This document shows positions 46,426 to 54,783 of a stretch of 64,000 nt of DNA, piece after piece. This stretch comes from Deltaproteobacteria bacterium (GTDB lineage Bacteria; Desulfobacterota; Binatia; HRBIN30; JACQVA1). The notes beneath the pieces were generated by a model that had not been told where the DNA came from, ran no database searches, and saw only the letters and a list, made by a program, of their open reading frames with translations. How positions within the stretch are numbered: position 1 is the first letter of the stretch; the number at the start of each line of letters is the position of its first letter. The position numbers were made by a program, and so were the translations under genes. Location of the stretch: assembly GCA_016178705.1 (NCBI GenBank), contig JACOST010000002.1, positions 17,028 through 81,027 of the forward strand. The letters run 5' to 3'.

Positions 46426-46986
46426 TCACTCCTCCACACGCACGATGACCACCTCATCGCGTCCATCGCTTTCCACCAAGCGCACCTGCACCGACTCGTT
46501 GACGGCGGTCGGCAGGTTCTTCCCGACATAGTCGGCGCGAATCGGCAGCTCGCGATGGCCGCGATCGATGAGCACGACGAGTTGCACGTTCTGCGGCCGG
46601 CCGAAGTCGACCAGCGCATCGAGCGCCGCGCGAACGGTGCGGCCGGTGAAGAGCACGTCGTCGACCAGCAGCACGCGTCGATTGTCGATCGCAAAGCGGA
46701 TGTCGGTACCCTGCACGATGGGCTGCTGGCGGCCGCGCGTCAGGTCGTCGCGGTACAGCGTGATGTCGATGATCCCGGTCGGCAATTCCGCTGATTCGAT
46801 CGCCGCGATCTTCGCGCGCAGTCGCTCTACGATATGCACGCCGCGCGAACGGATGCCGATCAAGACGAGGTCGGCGGTGCCCTTGTTGTGTTCGAGGATC
46901 TCGTGCGCGATGCGGGTGAGCGCGCGATCGACGCCTTGCGCGTCCATCGCCACGCGCTCATGAGCCGCGGTCTCGTGGGTCGCCAT
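46426..46986 (-). CDS. pyrR: Bifunctional pyr-operon regulator/uracil phosphoribosyltransferase
   Basis: The protein is ~186 aa. The PRPP-binding motif [18 protein letters not shown] is central; [13 protein letters not shown] and [10 protein letters not shown] match PyrR. The start is uncertain between two adjacent ATGs (46986, 46989) and a GTG at 46995; 46986 is used here. It heads the pyrR-B-C-carA-carB-recG cluster and follows a terminator hairpin and PyrR-binding-loop-like sequence, so it should attenuate its own operon when bound to UMP. Confidence 0.95.
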   Translation of the reverse strand: MATHETAAHERVAMDAQGVDRALTRIAHEILEHNKGTADLVLIGIRSRGVHIVERLRAKIAAIESAELPTGIIDITLYRDDLTRGRQQPIVQGTDIRFAIDNRRVLLVDDVLFTGRTVRAALDALVDFGRPQNVQLVVLIDRGHRELPIRADYVGKNLPTAVNESVQVRLVESDGRDEVVIVRVEE

Positions 46987-47001
46987 CATTCCCACTCAGG
47001 C

Positions 47002-47030
47002 AAAAAAAAGCCCCCTCGCCGCGAGGAGGC
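47002..47030 (-). terminator. Intrinsic terminator in the pyr leader (attenuator)
   Basis: Read on the minus strand, GCCTCCTCG pairs with CGAGGGGGC around a three-base loop CGG (nine pairs including one G-U), followed immediately by eight T. It ends 13-16 bases before the likely pyrR start codon, so it must be conditional. Confidence 0.88.
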
Positions 47031-47067
47031 CGTCACCTACAGATCCAGTTGTTGTCGTGCCCAATCA

Positions 47068-47100
47068 TCAGATCCCTTTCTGATCTCACAGGATCAGCTT
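47068..47100 (-). promoter_or_regulatory. Candidate PyrR-binding loop in the pyr leader
   Basis: On the minus strand a perfect six-pair hairpin CTGATC/GATCAG holds loop CTGTGA and is followed by AAAGGG. The linear pattern TCC-N-G-N-GAG then AGAAAGG parallels the Bacillus PyrR anti-antiterminator motif (TCCAGAGAGG then GAGAAGG). It lies between the promoter and the terminator, the required order. Confidence 0.65.
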
Positions 47101-47113
47101 AAAGGTTTCGTAT

Positions 47114-47143
47114 CTTCTAACCTGCGGCCGAGGGGAATGTCAA
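47114..47143 (-). promoter_or_regulatory. Predicted sigma70-type promoter of the pyr operon
   Basis: The minus strand shows a perfect -35 TTGACA (47138-47143) and, after 18 bases, TAGAAG (47114-47119) as a partial -10. It would start transcription a few bases before the PyrR-binding loop. The -10 match is only four of six. Confidence 0.5.
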
Positions 47144-47314
47144 TGCGCCGTGGTGCCGGGTGCTGACCGAGGACAATACCTGGTGCCACCGTCGCGCAGC
47201 CGTTGTCGCACATGACCGCACATCAGACACCTGCATACGGACTCAGTCAACGTCAGACACTCAGACGATGGCGGTACCTTTGCCCTGCAAGTGTGAACGC
47301 GATAAACCTCACGC

Positions 47315-47743
47315 ATGCGAGTGACGACCTTCTCGCTGATCAGCGTCCTGATCTGCGGCACCAGCGGGTGTTTCTGGAAAACCTCGGTGCCCGTGCCCAC
47401 GGCACAGCGCATCGTTTTGCATGGGATCGTCGATTTCAACAAGGCGCAGATCCGCCCCGATTCGATCGCGTTACTCGACGAAGCGGCCCTCATGCTGAAG
47501 GGTCGCCAGGACCTACGAATCATCGCCGAGGGGCACTCCGATTCCAAGGGTAGCGACGAGTTCAACCAAAAGTTGTCGCTGCGGCGCGCCACTGCGGTGC
47601 GTAACTATCTCGTCAGGGTGGGTGTACCGATGGATCGAATCGTGGTCGTCGGCAAGGGAGCAAGCGAGCCGATTGCGAGCAACGCGACACGCGAAGGACG
47701 GGCGCAGAATCGGCGGGTCGTGCTCCGGGTCGTTGAAGAGTAG
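47315..47743 (+). CDS. OmpA/Pal-family peptidoglycan-binding lipoprotein
   Basis: The protein is 142 aa. The signal sequence ends in a lipobox (GTSGC, Cys19). The rest is an OmpA C-terminal domain: VDFNKAQIRPDS, EGHSDSKGSDEFNQKLSLRRA with the peptidoglycan-contact Asp, and NRRVVLRV at the end. It anchors the outer membrane or another structure to the cell wall. It resembles Pal, but no tol genes are nearby. It is divergent from the pyr operon. Confidence 0.9.
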   Translation: MRVTTFSLISVLICGTSGCFWKTSVPVPTAQRIVLHGIVDFNKAQIRPDSIALLDEAALMLKGRQDLRIIAEGHSDSKGSDEFNQKLSLRRATAVRNYLVRVGVPMDRIVVVGKGASEPIASNATREGRAQNRRVVLRVVEE

Positions 47744-47883
47744 GCGGCGCCCCAGCGCCCATTCCAGCTGCTTGGCCGAGACACTGGGCTCGCCGACGAT
47801 TCGACGCGACGGTCGACGCTTCGTCAACCAAGCCCAAGCTGTCCGTGCCACCCTCTCTACGCTCGCCGTCCCCCGGGGCACCG

Positions 47884-48267
47884 CTATAGCTGTAGTAACG
47901 GCACAGCCGCCTTGGCGTAGGTGTGCTTCTCCTTCAGCCGCCCGTTCTCGAACTGCAGGATGTCGAGTCCTCGCCAGCCGCGAGTGACGCCGTCGCGTTC
48001 GAGCGTGCACAGCCAGCGGATCAGCGCCTTACCAGCTGCGGCATCGACAAAGAGGTCTTCCGTGCGAAAGCGGATAGTGCCGAAGTCGCCGCGGAACTGC
48101 GGGACGAAGGCCGCACGGATCGCCGCCGTGCCGCGATTCACGGTACCGTCGAACTCGTCGTAGATCGCATCGTCGGCAAAGAACGCCATGACGCCGTCGA
48201 GATCGTCGCGATTAAAGGCATCGGTGAAGCGGATCACCAGGTCGGCAAGGTCTTCGTCATTGACCAT
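47884..48267 (-). CDS. SnoaL/NTF2-like protein
   Basis: The protein is 127 aa from the ATG at 48267, preceded by GGGGGAG. The opening RFTDAFNRDDLDGVMAFFADDAIYDEF is typical of SnoaL-like/NTF2 cone-fold domains, which bind small hydrophobic molecules or act as isomerases or hydrolases. The C-terminal FENGRLKEKHTY is also family-like. The specific role is unknown and there is no operon partner. Confidence 0.85.
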   Translation of the reverse strand: MVNDEDLADLVIRFTDAFNRDDLDGVMAFFADDAIYDEFDGTVNRGTAAIRAAFVPQFRGDFGTIRFRTEDLFVDAAAGKALIRWLCTLERDGVTRGWRGLDILQFENGRLKEKHTYAKAAVPLLQL

Positions 48268-48300
48268 CACTCCCCCCAAACAAGACTTTGCACCAAGGAT

Positions 48301-48442
48301 GGCCCCTCGATACGCAGCGCTTCGATACGAAGCCTTCGGCTTCTACTCAGCGCTGCTACTCGGGGAAGCGGTTGTTCTTTTCTCCGCGGTCCCCCAACAT
48401 CCGTTTGCCCGAGTAGATCTTGAAGCGATCGTATCGAGGGCC
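48301..48442. repeat. Intergenic nested inverted-repeat element
   Basis: The outer arms are GGCCCCTCGATACG (48301-48314) and CGTATCGAGGGCC (48430-48442). Inside, ACTCGGGGAAGCGG and the reverse complement of CCGTTTGCCCGAGT form a second imperfect pair. It fills the gap between the NTF2-like and M55 genes. Its terminal sequence differs from copies A-D, so it is a separate family. Confidence 0.75.
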
Positions 48443-48536
48443 GCCCCCAGATTGATGACGCTCTCTACACCGAATCCGGGGCGCGCGCGATCTGCTTCCC
48501 TTGCCGAATCGCCGCGCGCGGGCGATAACACGTCGC

Positions 48537-49394
48537 ATGAAGGTCTTCATCAGCGTCGACATGGAAGGCATCTCGGGTTTGGTACGCTGGGCGGACGTCA
48601 TCACCGCGGGCATCGACTTCGCACGCAACCGGGGGCTGATGACGCTCGATGCCAACGCCGCCATCGAAGGCGCCTTCGACGGCGGCGCCACCGCGGTCGT
48701 GGTCGAAGAGAATCACGGCGTCGAGGAATTGTGCGACTTACTGATTGACGAGATCGACGCGCGCTGTACCGTCGTCCGCGGCGCCGGGCGGCCCGCGGCA
48801 ACCACGATGGCTGCGCTCGATGCCGATGTCGGCGTCGTCTTGCTCGTCGGCCATCACGCGCGCGCCGGCTCGCGTCCGGGCATCATGGCCCACACGGTCT
48901 CGTACCAACAGTTCCGCGCCGTCCGCGTCGGCGGCCGCGATTGCGGCGAGTCGGAGATCTTCACCATCCGCGCCGGCGAGCTGAGTGTGCCGGTCGGGCT
49001 CATCACCGGTGATCAGGTCGTCTGCGAGCAGTTGCGCCAGCGGGCGCCGTGGGCGGAAGCGGTGCAAGTGAAGCGCGCGTTGTCGAACGTGGCCGGCGAA
49101 GTGATCCCTCCGGTGCGCGCGCGGGAACTGATCCGCGCCGGCGCACGCCGCGCGGTCGAACGCGCCCGCGGCGGCGAGTTGCGTCCGTATCGCGACGAAC
49201 CGGTGCCGTACCCGATTGAAGTCGAACTCCGCGAAGCGATCCCGTCAGCGTTGCGGGACAACCTCGCCCACCTGCCCGAATTCACCATCACCGACGAGCG
49301 CACCGTGCGCACCATCGCCGACAACATGGACCTCGGCTTCCGCCGCATCGCCTATCTCGGCTACGGCAATCAACCCGGAATGATTCGGTACTGA
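48537..49394 (+). CDS. M55-family D-aminopeptidase (DppA-like)
   Basis: The protein is 285 aa from the ATG at 48537. It starts MKVFISVDMEGISG; the zinc ligands known from DppA are in place as D8, E10, H60 (EENHG), H106/H107 (VGHHARAG) and a Glu in DCGESEI. M55 enzymes are self-compartmentalising decamers that cleave D-Ala peptides or other short peptides. DppA-like proteins often sit with peptide transporters, but none is present here. Confidence 0.9.
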   Translation: MKVFISVDMEGISGLVRWADVITAGIDFARNRGLMTLDANAAIEGAFDGGATAVVVEENHGVEELCDLLIDEIDARCTVVRGAGRPAATTMAALDADVGVVLLVGHHARAGSRPGIMAHTVSYQQFRAVRVGGRDCGESEIFTIRAGELSVPVGLITGDQVVCEQLRQRAPWAEAVQVKRALSNVAGEVIPPVRARELIRAGARRAVERARGGELRPYRDEPVPYPIEVELREAIPSALRDNLAHLPEFTITDERTVRTIADNMDLGFRRIAYLGYGNQPGMIRY

Positions 49395-49979
49395 CCGCGC
49401 GTGGTGGCTGTGCATCGAAGCGCCGCGAGCTGATGATCTCGGCGCGGAGCTGCTGAGGCCGATGATGGCCGTCTACTCGACCCGCCCGCGCAGGGCACGT
49501 GCTCTGACAGCGAAGCCCACCATCTCTTCCAGAAGCCTGGCTCCATGCACGAGGGATACAAGAACCCCGCCGCGTTAACCAGCTCACTAACCTGGCGGAC
49601 GTGGGCTGGCACGAGAAGGTCGTGATTGGCGGTCGGGGTCTGAGCGAGTACGTTCCGCGCATTCGTTACACCGTCTCGGCACCCGGCATGAGCTACGGTG
49701 GTGTGAGCGCGGCGCTCCCGGAGCGCGAACGCGAAATCCTCGCGCGCGCACTTCGGGCGCGCCCCGCGGGATCTGACCCGCTGAGCATCGTTTGCTACCT
49801 CTACCTCGGTCAGCTGCCGGCCCTCTTGTTCGTGGCGGACGTCTGGCAGGAGGCACGTAGCCGCGACCGTCTTCTTCGCGCGAGCGTCGCATGCGCCGAC
49901 GTGTTGGAGATGCTGAAGGCCGGCTCGTCTGAATAGGGGACCGGAGTCAGGACTAGGGCGACTGATTCCAGTCAGGGCG
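49395..49979. other. 585-bp region with possible gene remnant
   Basis: The DNA between the M55 gene and the anti-sigma operon shows protein-like stretches in two different plus-strand frames (RPMMAVYSTRPRRARAL near 49455, then NQLTNLADVGWHEKVVIGG near 49577). This could be a frameshifted, decaying gene. No promoter, RNA or strong repeat was recognised. Confidence 0.3.
49601..49936 (+). CDS. Hypothetical 111-aa ORF, possibly the 3' part of a broken gene
   Basis: The GTG-started frame encodes GGRGLSEYVPRIRYTVSAPG and a plausible Leu/Ala-rich C-terminal helical part (LSIVCYLYLGQLPALLFVAD). The same frame is open upstream to at least ~49530, so the true start is uncertain. No domain was recognised. 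There is no good ribosome-binding site. It may be the remnant described for 49395-49979. Confidence 0.35.
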   Translation: MGWHEKVVIGGRGLSEYVPRIRYTVSAPGMSYGGVSAALPEREREILARALRARPAGSDPLSIVCYLYLGQLPALLFVADVWQEARSRDRLLRASVACADVLEMLKAGSSE

Positions 49980-50249
49980 TTACGCGACGGCGAGTTCGAG
50001 CTGGAACCCGAAGATCTCGCTGAGCACGAGATAGAGCGCAAGCACCGCAACGACGAAGCTGGCGAGTGACGCCAGCGCGACACCGGTGAGAATCACCAAC
50101 GCCAGCAGACCGCCCAGCGCACCGACCGGCCCGGCTAGGCCGGGGAGCGTGACGATCGGCCCCCACAGGCGCAGCACGCGCAACGCGTTGTCGAACCACA
50201 TCTCGGGCGTGGTGCCGGCGAGCCAGTCGGTGACGGCTTCGATGATCAT
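49980..50249 (-). CDS. 89-aa membrane protein in the sigma/anti-sigma operon
   Basis: The peptide has an N-terminal amphipathic part (IEAVTDWLAGTTPEMWFDNA) and two long hydrophobic helices (~residues 30-80). Its ATG at 50249 overlaps the stop of the upstream exported protein (ATGA). It is the last gene of a sigma-anti-sigma-exported protein-membrane protein unit. No family recognised; an envelope-stress role is suggested only by context. Confidence 0.75.
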   Translation of the reverse strand: MIIEAVTDWLAGTTPEMWFDNALRVLRLWGPIVTLPGLAGPVGALGGLLALVILTGVALASLASFVVAVLALYLVLSEIFGFQLELAVA

Positions 50250-50749
50250 TGCGGGGCAACGTCGAGCGATTCGTCGGCGGTCGCCGCGGCGGTCGTGGTA
50301 CCGACCGCTCCAATCGAGATGATCAGCACGCCTTCCTTGTGGCGCGGCCCACCGACCAAGAGGGTAGCGCGATTGCGCAATGTGATGACGGTATCGACGA
50401 CGGGACGTGTGCCTTGGATCAACATCACACGCATCGAGACGCGTTCGTTCTTGAGGGCCTTTGGCATCACCAGCAGGTAGCGCCCACCCGGAATTTCGAA
50501 TCCGATTTTACCGCCGGCCGCGACCACCTTCTGATCTTCCTTCACCAGGCGATAGGACGAGTACGGAAACAGCGTCCGTAGTTGCCGGTGAAGCGCCACC
50601 AGGCGGGGATCGAACTCTTGGCCCGAATTGCTCGCCAACACCGCGCCGATGTGCACCTCGACGGAATCCGCGGCGTACGAGGGAGTGGGAATCGCAGCGC
50701 CCGCGGCGACCGACAGCATCGCCAACAGCGGCGCCCACACGCGCGTCAC
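50246..50749 (-). CDS. Exported protein of unknown function in the sigma/anti-sigma operon
   Basis: The protein is 167 aa from a GTG at 50749 that overlaps the anti-sigma stop (GTGA). A signal peptide with a likely SYA-AD cleavage is followed by a ~140-residue extracytoplasmic domain (HRQLRTLFPYSSYRLVKEDQ, GKIGFEIPGGRYLLVMP, TLRNRATLLVGGPRH). No known domain was recognised. Position suggests a target or modulator of the stress response. It is followed by a small membrane protein. Confidence 0.75.
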   Translation of the reverse strand: MTRVWAPLLAMLSVAAGAAIPTPSYAADSVEVHIGAVLASNSGQEFDPRLVALHRQLRTLFPYSSYRLVKEDQKVVAAGGKIGFEIPGGRYLLVMPKALKNERVSMRVMLIQGTRPVVDTVITLRNRATLLVGGPRHKEGVLIISIGAVGTTTAAATADESLDVAPQ

Positions 50750-51291
50750 GGCGGGAATCCTTCGCTGCCGTAGTCGGTGTCGTCGTTCACCCACAGTACG
50801 GTCGTATTGGTTTCGGGTTCGTTCAGCACGGCCACGTTCTCGGCGCTGCTGTCGAGCGAATCGATGATGGCCGTGTTGTCGACCGGCAACACTTCCGCAA
50901 TCTGCGGGGCCTCGCTGGTGACGCTGGTGACGCTGCCGGACGACAGGGAGAACACGATCGCCGCCGTTGCCGCGGCCGCACTCAGCGCGGGGATACCGAT
51001 CCAACGCGTGACGTCGTGTTCCTCGGACCACAGCCGCAAGCGCTGCGTCCAGGGAACGCGGATCGTCCCAATGCGCCGCTTGACCGCGGGCCACACTTGA
51101 CTGAGATCCAGTTCGTCGACGCGAGCGCTCAGCGTCGCGGCCACGGCGTCTTGCACGCGTTCAATCTGGCGCAGTTCGCCTTCGCACTCGGCGCATCGGC
51201 TGCTGTGGAGCGCGACGGCGCGCATTTGGCGCGCTTCGAGTTCGCCATCGAAGAACAACGGGAGCAATCCGCTGACGTCACGACACGTCAT
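50746..51291 (-). CDS. Zinc-containing (ZAS) membrane anti-sigma factor
   Basis: The protein is 181 aa from the ATG at 51291. The N-terminal HxxxCxxC motif (HSSRCAEC) defines a ZAS anti-sigma domain, and a single membrane helix (~residues 95-115) tethers it. The C-terminal extracytoplasmic part is acidic (NDDTDYGSEGFPP). It should sequester the ECF sigma factor encoded 56 bases upstream until an envelope signal releases it. The open frame upstream overlaps the sigma gene and is rejected. Confidence 0.85.
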   Translation of the reverse strand: MTCRDVSGLLPLFFDGELEARQMRAVALHSSRCAECEGELRQIERVQDAVAATLSARVDELDLSQVWPAVKRRIGTIRVPWTQRLRLWSEEHDVTRWIGIPALSAAAATAAIVFSLSSGSVTSVTSEAPQIAEVLPVDNTAIIDSLDSSAENVAVLNEPETNTTVLWVNDDTDYGSEGFPP

Positions 51292-51347
51292 CGCTGCGGC
51301 TCCCAGGGGGCGGTCGGACAGGGTGCTCGATGTCGCATGGGCCTCGC

Positions 51348-51926
51348 CTACAACACGTCTCGGAGTCTGCCTTGGAGCTTCTTGCGCGCGTAGTGCAAGC
51401 GGCTCATCACCGTGCCCTTCGAGCACTGCATTACGCGGCTGATCTCATCATACGAGAGGCCCTCGACTTCGCGCAGAAGTATGACGGCTTTGTGATCAGG
51501 GGTCAACTCGTTGATCGCTTGCGTGACGCGGTCGCCAACCTCGCGGGAGCGCACGTTGCGATAGGGCTCGAAGGATGGTTCGCTCGGCAAGTTGTCGCCG
51601 AGTTCGCCGCCGCCGAGGGTCGGAGTTTCAAGTGCGATCGTCGGGTGACGACGTTCACGCCGCTGGAAGTCGATGCCGAGGTTGACCACGATGCGATACA
51701 GCCAGGTGTAGAAGCTGGACTCTCCCTTGAACTTGTTGATGTTCTCGAACGCCTTGATGAAGGTCTCCTGGGTCAACTCCAACGCATCGTCGCGATTGTG
51801 GACCATGCCGAGAGCCACCGCGGCCACTTTGCGCTGATAGCGCTCCACCAGTTCGCGAAACGCGTCGGCATCTCCGGCACGACTCGCGCGAACGAGCTCA
51901 TTGTCGCTACGTTCCACGCGGGCCAC
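51348..51926 (-). CDS. ECF sigma factor, RpoE-like
   Basis: The protein is 192 aa from a GTG at 51926. Region 2 (DADAFRELVERYQRKV, then the DDALELTQETFIKAFENI segment) and region 4 (LTPDHKAVILLREVEGLSYD, with CSKGTVMSRLHYARKKL as DNA-binding helix) are complete. With the downstream zinc anti-sigma factor it forms a classical RpoE/RseA-like pair. The two small genes that follow are candidates for its immediate regulon. Confidence 0.95.
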   Translation of the reverse strand: MARVERSDNELVRASRAGDADAFRELVERYQRKVAAVALGMVHNRDDALELTQETFIKAFENINKFKGESSFYTWLYRIVVNLGIDFQRRERRHPTIALETPTLGGGELGDNLPSEPSFEPYRNVRSREVGDRVTQAINELTPDHKAVILLREVEGLSYDEISRVMQCSKGTVMSRLHYARKKLQGRLRDVL

Positions 51927-51997
51927 CTTTGCTGAGGATAGACGCGTGGCCGCAGCCTGTATTCATATGAGGGGCCGGCGACCGGCTCGCGCTGGGG

Positions 51998-54613
51998 CTA
52001 CGCATGTGCCGCGGCCCAATGCTGGCCGCTGCCGATGTCGACGCGCAGCGGGACAGCCAACTTCATCACGCCTTCCATCTCGGTGCGAATCACCCCCTGC
52101 GCGCGTTCGAGGTCGCTTTCCGCCACCTCGAACACGAGTTCGTCGTGCACCTGCAGGATCATGGCCGCCCGCAGCCCTTCGGCGCGCAAGCGGTGGTCGA
52201 GCGCCACCATGGCCAGCTTGATGATATCGGCAGCCGATCCCTGAATCGGGGTGTTTGTGGCTGTCCGTTCGGCGGCTTGGACCACGGATCGATCGCGGCT
52301 GGCGAGATCGGGCAACGCGCGCCGTCGGCCGCACAGCGTGGTCACGTAGCCGCGCGTGCGCGCGGTCTTAACCGTCTCATCGAGATAACGGCGCACGGCG
52401 GCGTAGCGGCCGAAGTAGTTATCGATGTAGCGCTGCGCCTCGGCGAGCGGGATCGCCAACTCGTGCGCCACCCGCTGCGGTCCCATGCCGTAGATGATGC
52501 CGAAGTTGATCACCTTGGCCGCGCGCCGCATGTCGGGGGTCACCGTTCCGGGTAGCACGCTGAACATCTCGGCCGCGGTCCGCGCATGGATGTCGGCACC
52601 GGTGCGGAATGCCTCGATCAGCGCCGGATCTTGCGCCAAGTGCGCCAACACGCGCAACTCGATCTGCGAGTAGTCCGCCGCGACTAGTGCGTAGCCGGGA
52701 TCGGCGATGAACGCGGCTCGGATACGCCGCCCCTCCTCGCCGCGCGCCGGAATGTTCTGCAAGTTGGGATCGCTCGAGCTGAGCCGGCCGGTGACCGCGA
52801 CGGTCTGATTGAACGACGTGTGCAACCGTCCCGTCTGCGGGTTAACCGCCGCCGGCAACGCGTCGATGTATGTCGACTTCAGTTTCGACAGCGCGCGGTA
52901 GTCCAGGATCTTCGCCGGCACCGGATGGTGTTCGGCAAGGCGCGTCAGGACATCGACGTCGGTCGACAAACCGGTCTTGCCCTTACGCACACCTTTCGTC
53001 GAGAGACCGAGCCGCTCGAACAACACCGTCCGCAACTGCGGTGGTGAATTGAGATTGAACTCGCCGCCGGCGAGTTCGTAGATTTCGGCGATCAGGACCG
53101 CCAGGCGCTGCTCGAACTCCGCGCTCATCACGCTCAACGCCGCGACATCCACGCGAACGCCGCGTCGCTCCATGTCAAGCAGGACGCGCATGAGCGGCAT
53201 CTCGATTTCGTGAAACAGCGAGGCCATTTCGAGTCCGTCGAGTCGAGTGCTCAACTCGGCGGCGAGCCGTGGCAACACCGCGACGCCAGCCGCGATGCTC
53301 TCGGCATCGTGGCGGAACTCGCCAAGTTTCACGTCGAGAAGGTCCAACGCCAAATCTTCGATTCGATGCGACGCCGACGGATCGATCAAGTACGATGCCA
53401 CCATCGTATCGAAGCAGCGCCCGCCGACCACCATCGCCGGATCCAGTCGCAACAAATCCTGCTTGAGATCGTGACCGACTTTTTCTACCTCGCGATCGGC
53501 AAGCACGCCCGCAAGCGCGGTCCGCAGCGCGGCGGCGGATAGAGCCACCCGCGCGGGGGCGCCGTCGCCAGCATCGAGGACGATGGCTTCCGCCCGTGCT
53601 GTCGGGGAGTGGTCGTCGCCCCGCATCATGCCGACGGTCGCGAGACCGATCCGTTTCGTCTGCCCGGCGACCTCGTGCAGTGCCGCGACCTCGGCAGCCG
53701 ATTCAAGCACTCGCAACGAGACGGTCGAAGGGGCAGCGCTGCTGCTGAGTTCGCGCGCCAGCGACTGAAAGCCGAGCCGCAGAAACAGCTCGCGCAGCCT
53801 CGTGGTGTCGGGGCCGTCGTAGCGGAAGTCGTCGAGCGCAGCCTCGACCGGAACATCGCGCCGCACCAGCGCAAGCGAGTGACTCAAGCGAGCGGCGTCG
53901 GTACCATCGCGCAGGAGTTGCGCGACCCGCTTCGCGTTGCGGATGCCGCTCTGCTCCACTTCGTCCAGCCGATCGAACAGATCGTCGAGGCTGCCGAACT
54001 GCTGGATCAGCGCGGTTGCGGTCTTCTCACCGATCCCTTTGACGCCGGGGATATTGTCGACGCTGTCACCCATCAGGGCCATCACGTCGACGACCTGATG
54101 CGGGGCGACGCCGAGGCGTTCGTGCACCGCGGCGACGTCGACCCAGCGGTCGCGCATCGTGTCCCACAAACGCACGTGCGGGCCAACTAGTTGCATGAGA
54201 TCCTTGTCGGCCGTGATCACGACGCACTCCACATCCGTGCTGAATCGCTCGGTGAGTGTAGCGATGACATCGTCGGCCTCGACGCCTGCGATCAGCAGCG
54301 AACACAGGCCCATGGCCGCGACTACTTCGTGGACCAGCGGGATTTGCGCGGCAAGGTCATCGGGCATGCGCGGCCGGTTGGCCTTGTAAGCTTCGAACAG
54401 GGCATCGCGAAACGTCTCGCCCGGGGTATCGAACACCACCGCAATGTGCTGCGGGCTGACCTCGCGCAGCAGCTTGAGTACCATCGTGGTGAACCCATAG
54501 ACCGCGTTGGTGGGCATCCCGTTCGCGCTGGTCAGCGGGGGGAGCGCGAAAAACGCGCGATAGATGTAAGAGCTGCCGTCGATCAGGAACAGTTGCGGCA
54601 AGGCGGGGGGCAT
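51998..54613 (-). CDS. polA: DNA polymerase I with degenerate proofreading domain
   Basis: The protein is 871 aa from the ATG at 54613. The 5'-3' exonuclease domain is intact (LFLIDGSSYIYRAFFA, VITADKDLMQLV, GDSVDNIPGVKGIGEKTA). The 3'-5' exonuclease region has lost the Asp/Glu pair: IGLATVGMM stands where E. coli has FDTET. The polymerase motifs are present: DYSQIELRVLAHL, RRAAKVINFGIIYGM and LQVHDELVFEV. It should retain gap filling and primer removal without proofreading, as in several other bacteria. Confidence 0.96.
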   Translation of the reverse strand: MPPALPQLFLIDGSSYIYRAFFALPPLTSANGMPTNAVYGFTTMVLKLLREVSPQHIAVVFDTPGETFRDALFEAYKANRPRMPDDLAAQIPLVHEVVAAMGLCSLLIAGVEADDVIATLTERFSTDVECVVITADKDLMQLVGPHVRLWDTMRDRWVDVAAVHERLGVAPHQVVDVMALMGDSVDNIPGVKGIGEKTATALIQQFGSLDDLFDRLDEVEQSGIRNAKRVAQLLRDGTDAARLSHSLALVRRDVPVEAALDDFRYDGPDTTRLRELFLRLGFQSLARELSSSAAPSTVSLRVLESAAEVAALHEVAGQTKRIGLATVGMMRGDDHSPTARAEAIVLDAGDGAPARVALSAAALRTALAGVLADREVEKVGHDLKQDLLRLDPAMVVGGRCFDTMVASYLIDPSASHRIEDLALDLLDVKLGEFRHDAESIAAGVAVLPRLAAELSTRLDGLEMASLFHEIEMPLMRVLLDMERRGVRVDVAALSVMSAEFEQRLAVLIAEIYELAGGEFNLNSPPQLRTVLFERLGLSTKGVRKGKTGLSTDVDVLTRLAEHHPVPAKILDYRALSKLKSTYIDALPAAVNPQTGRLHTSFNQTVAVTGRLSSSDPNLQNIPARGEEGRRIRAAFIADPGYALVAADYSQIELRVLAHLAQDPALIEAFRTGADIHARTAAEMFSVLPGTVTPDMRRAAKVINFGIIYGMGPQRVAHELAIPLAEAQRYIDNYFGRYAAVRRYLDETVKTARTRGYVTTLCGRRRALPDLASRDRSVVQAAERTATNTPIQGSAADIIKLAMVALDHRLRAEGLRAAMILQVHDELVFEVAESDLERAQGVIRTEMEGVMKLAVPLRVDIGSGQHWAAAHA

Positions 54614-54783
54614 AGGGACAGAGGCGGGAGTAACAAAAGGCCCCCACCAAGTCCAACCAGCGGCCCGGTACCGCGCCCTCGCAGTTGACAAAACCGGATC
54701 GACTGCATAAGAGCGCGGTGCGATTTTTTTCGCGGGACACAATTGAATGTTCCCGCGGCGAGAACGTCTCAACGCGACGAACT

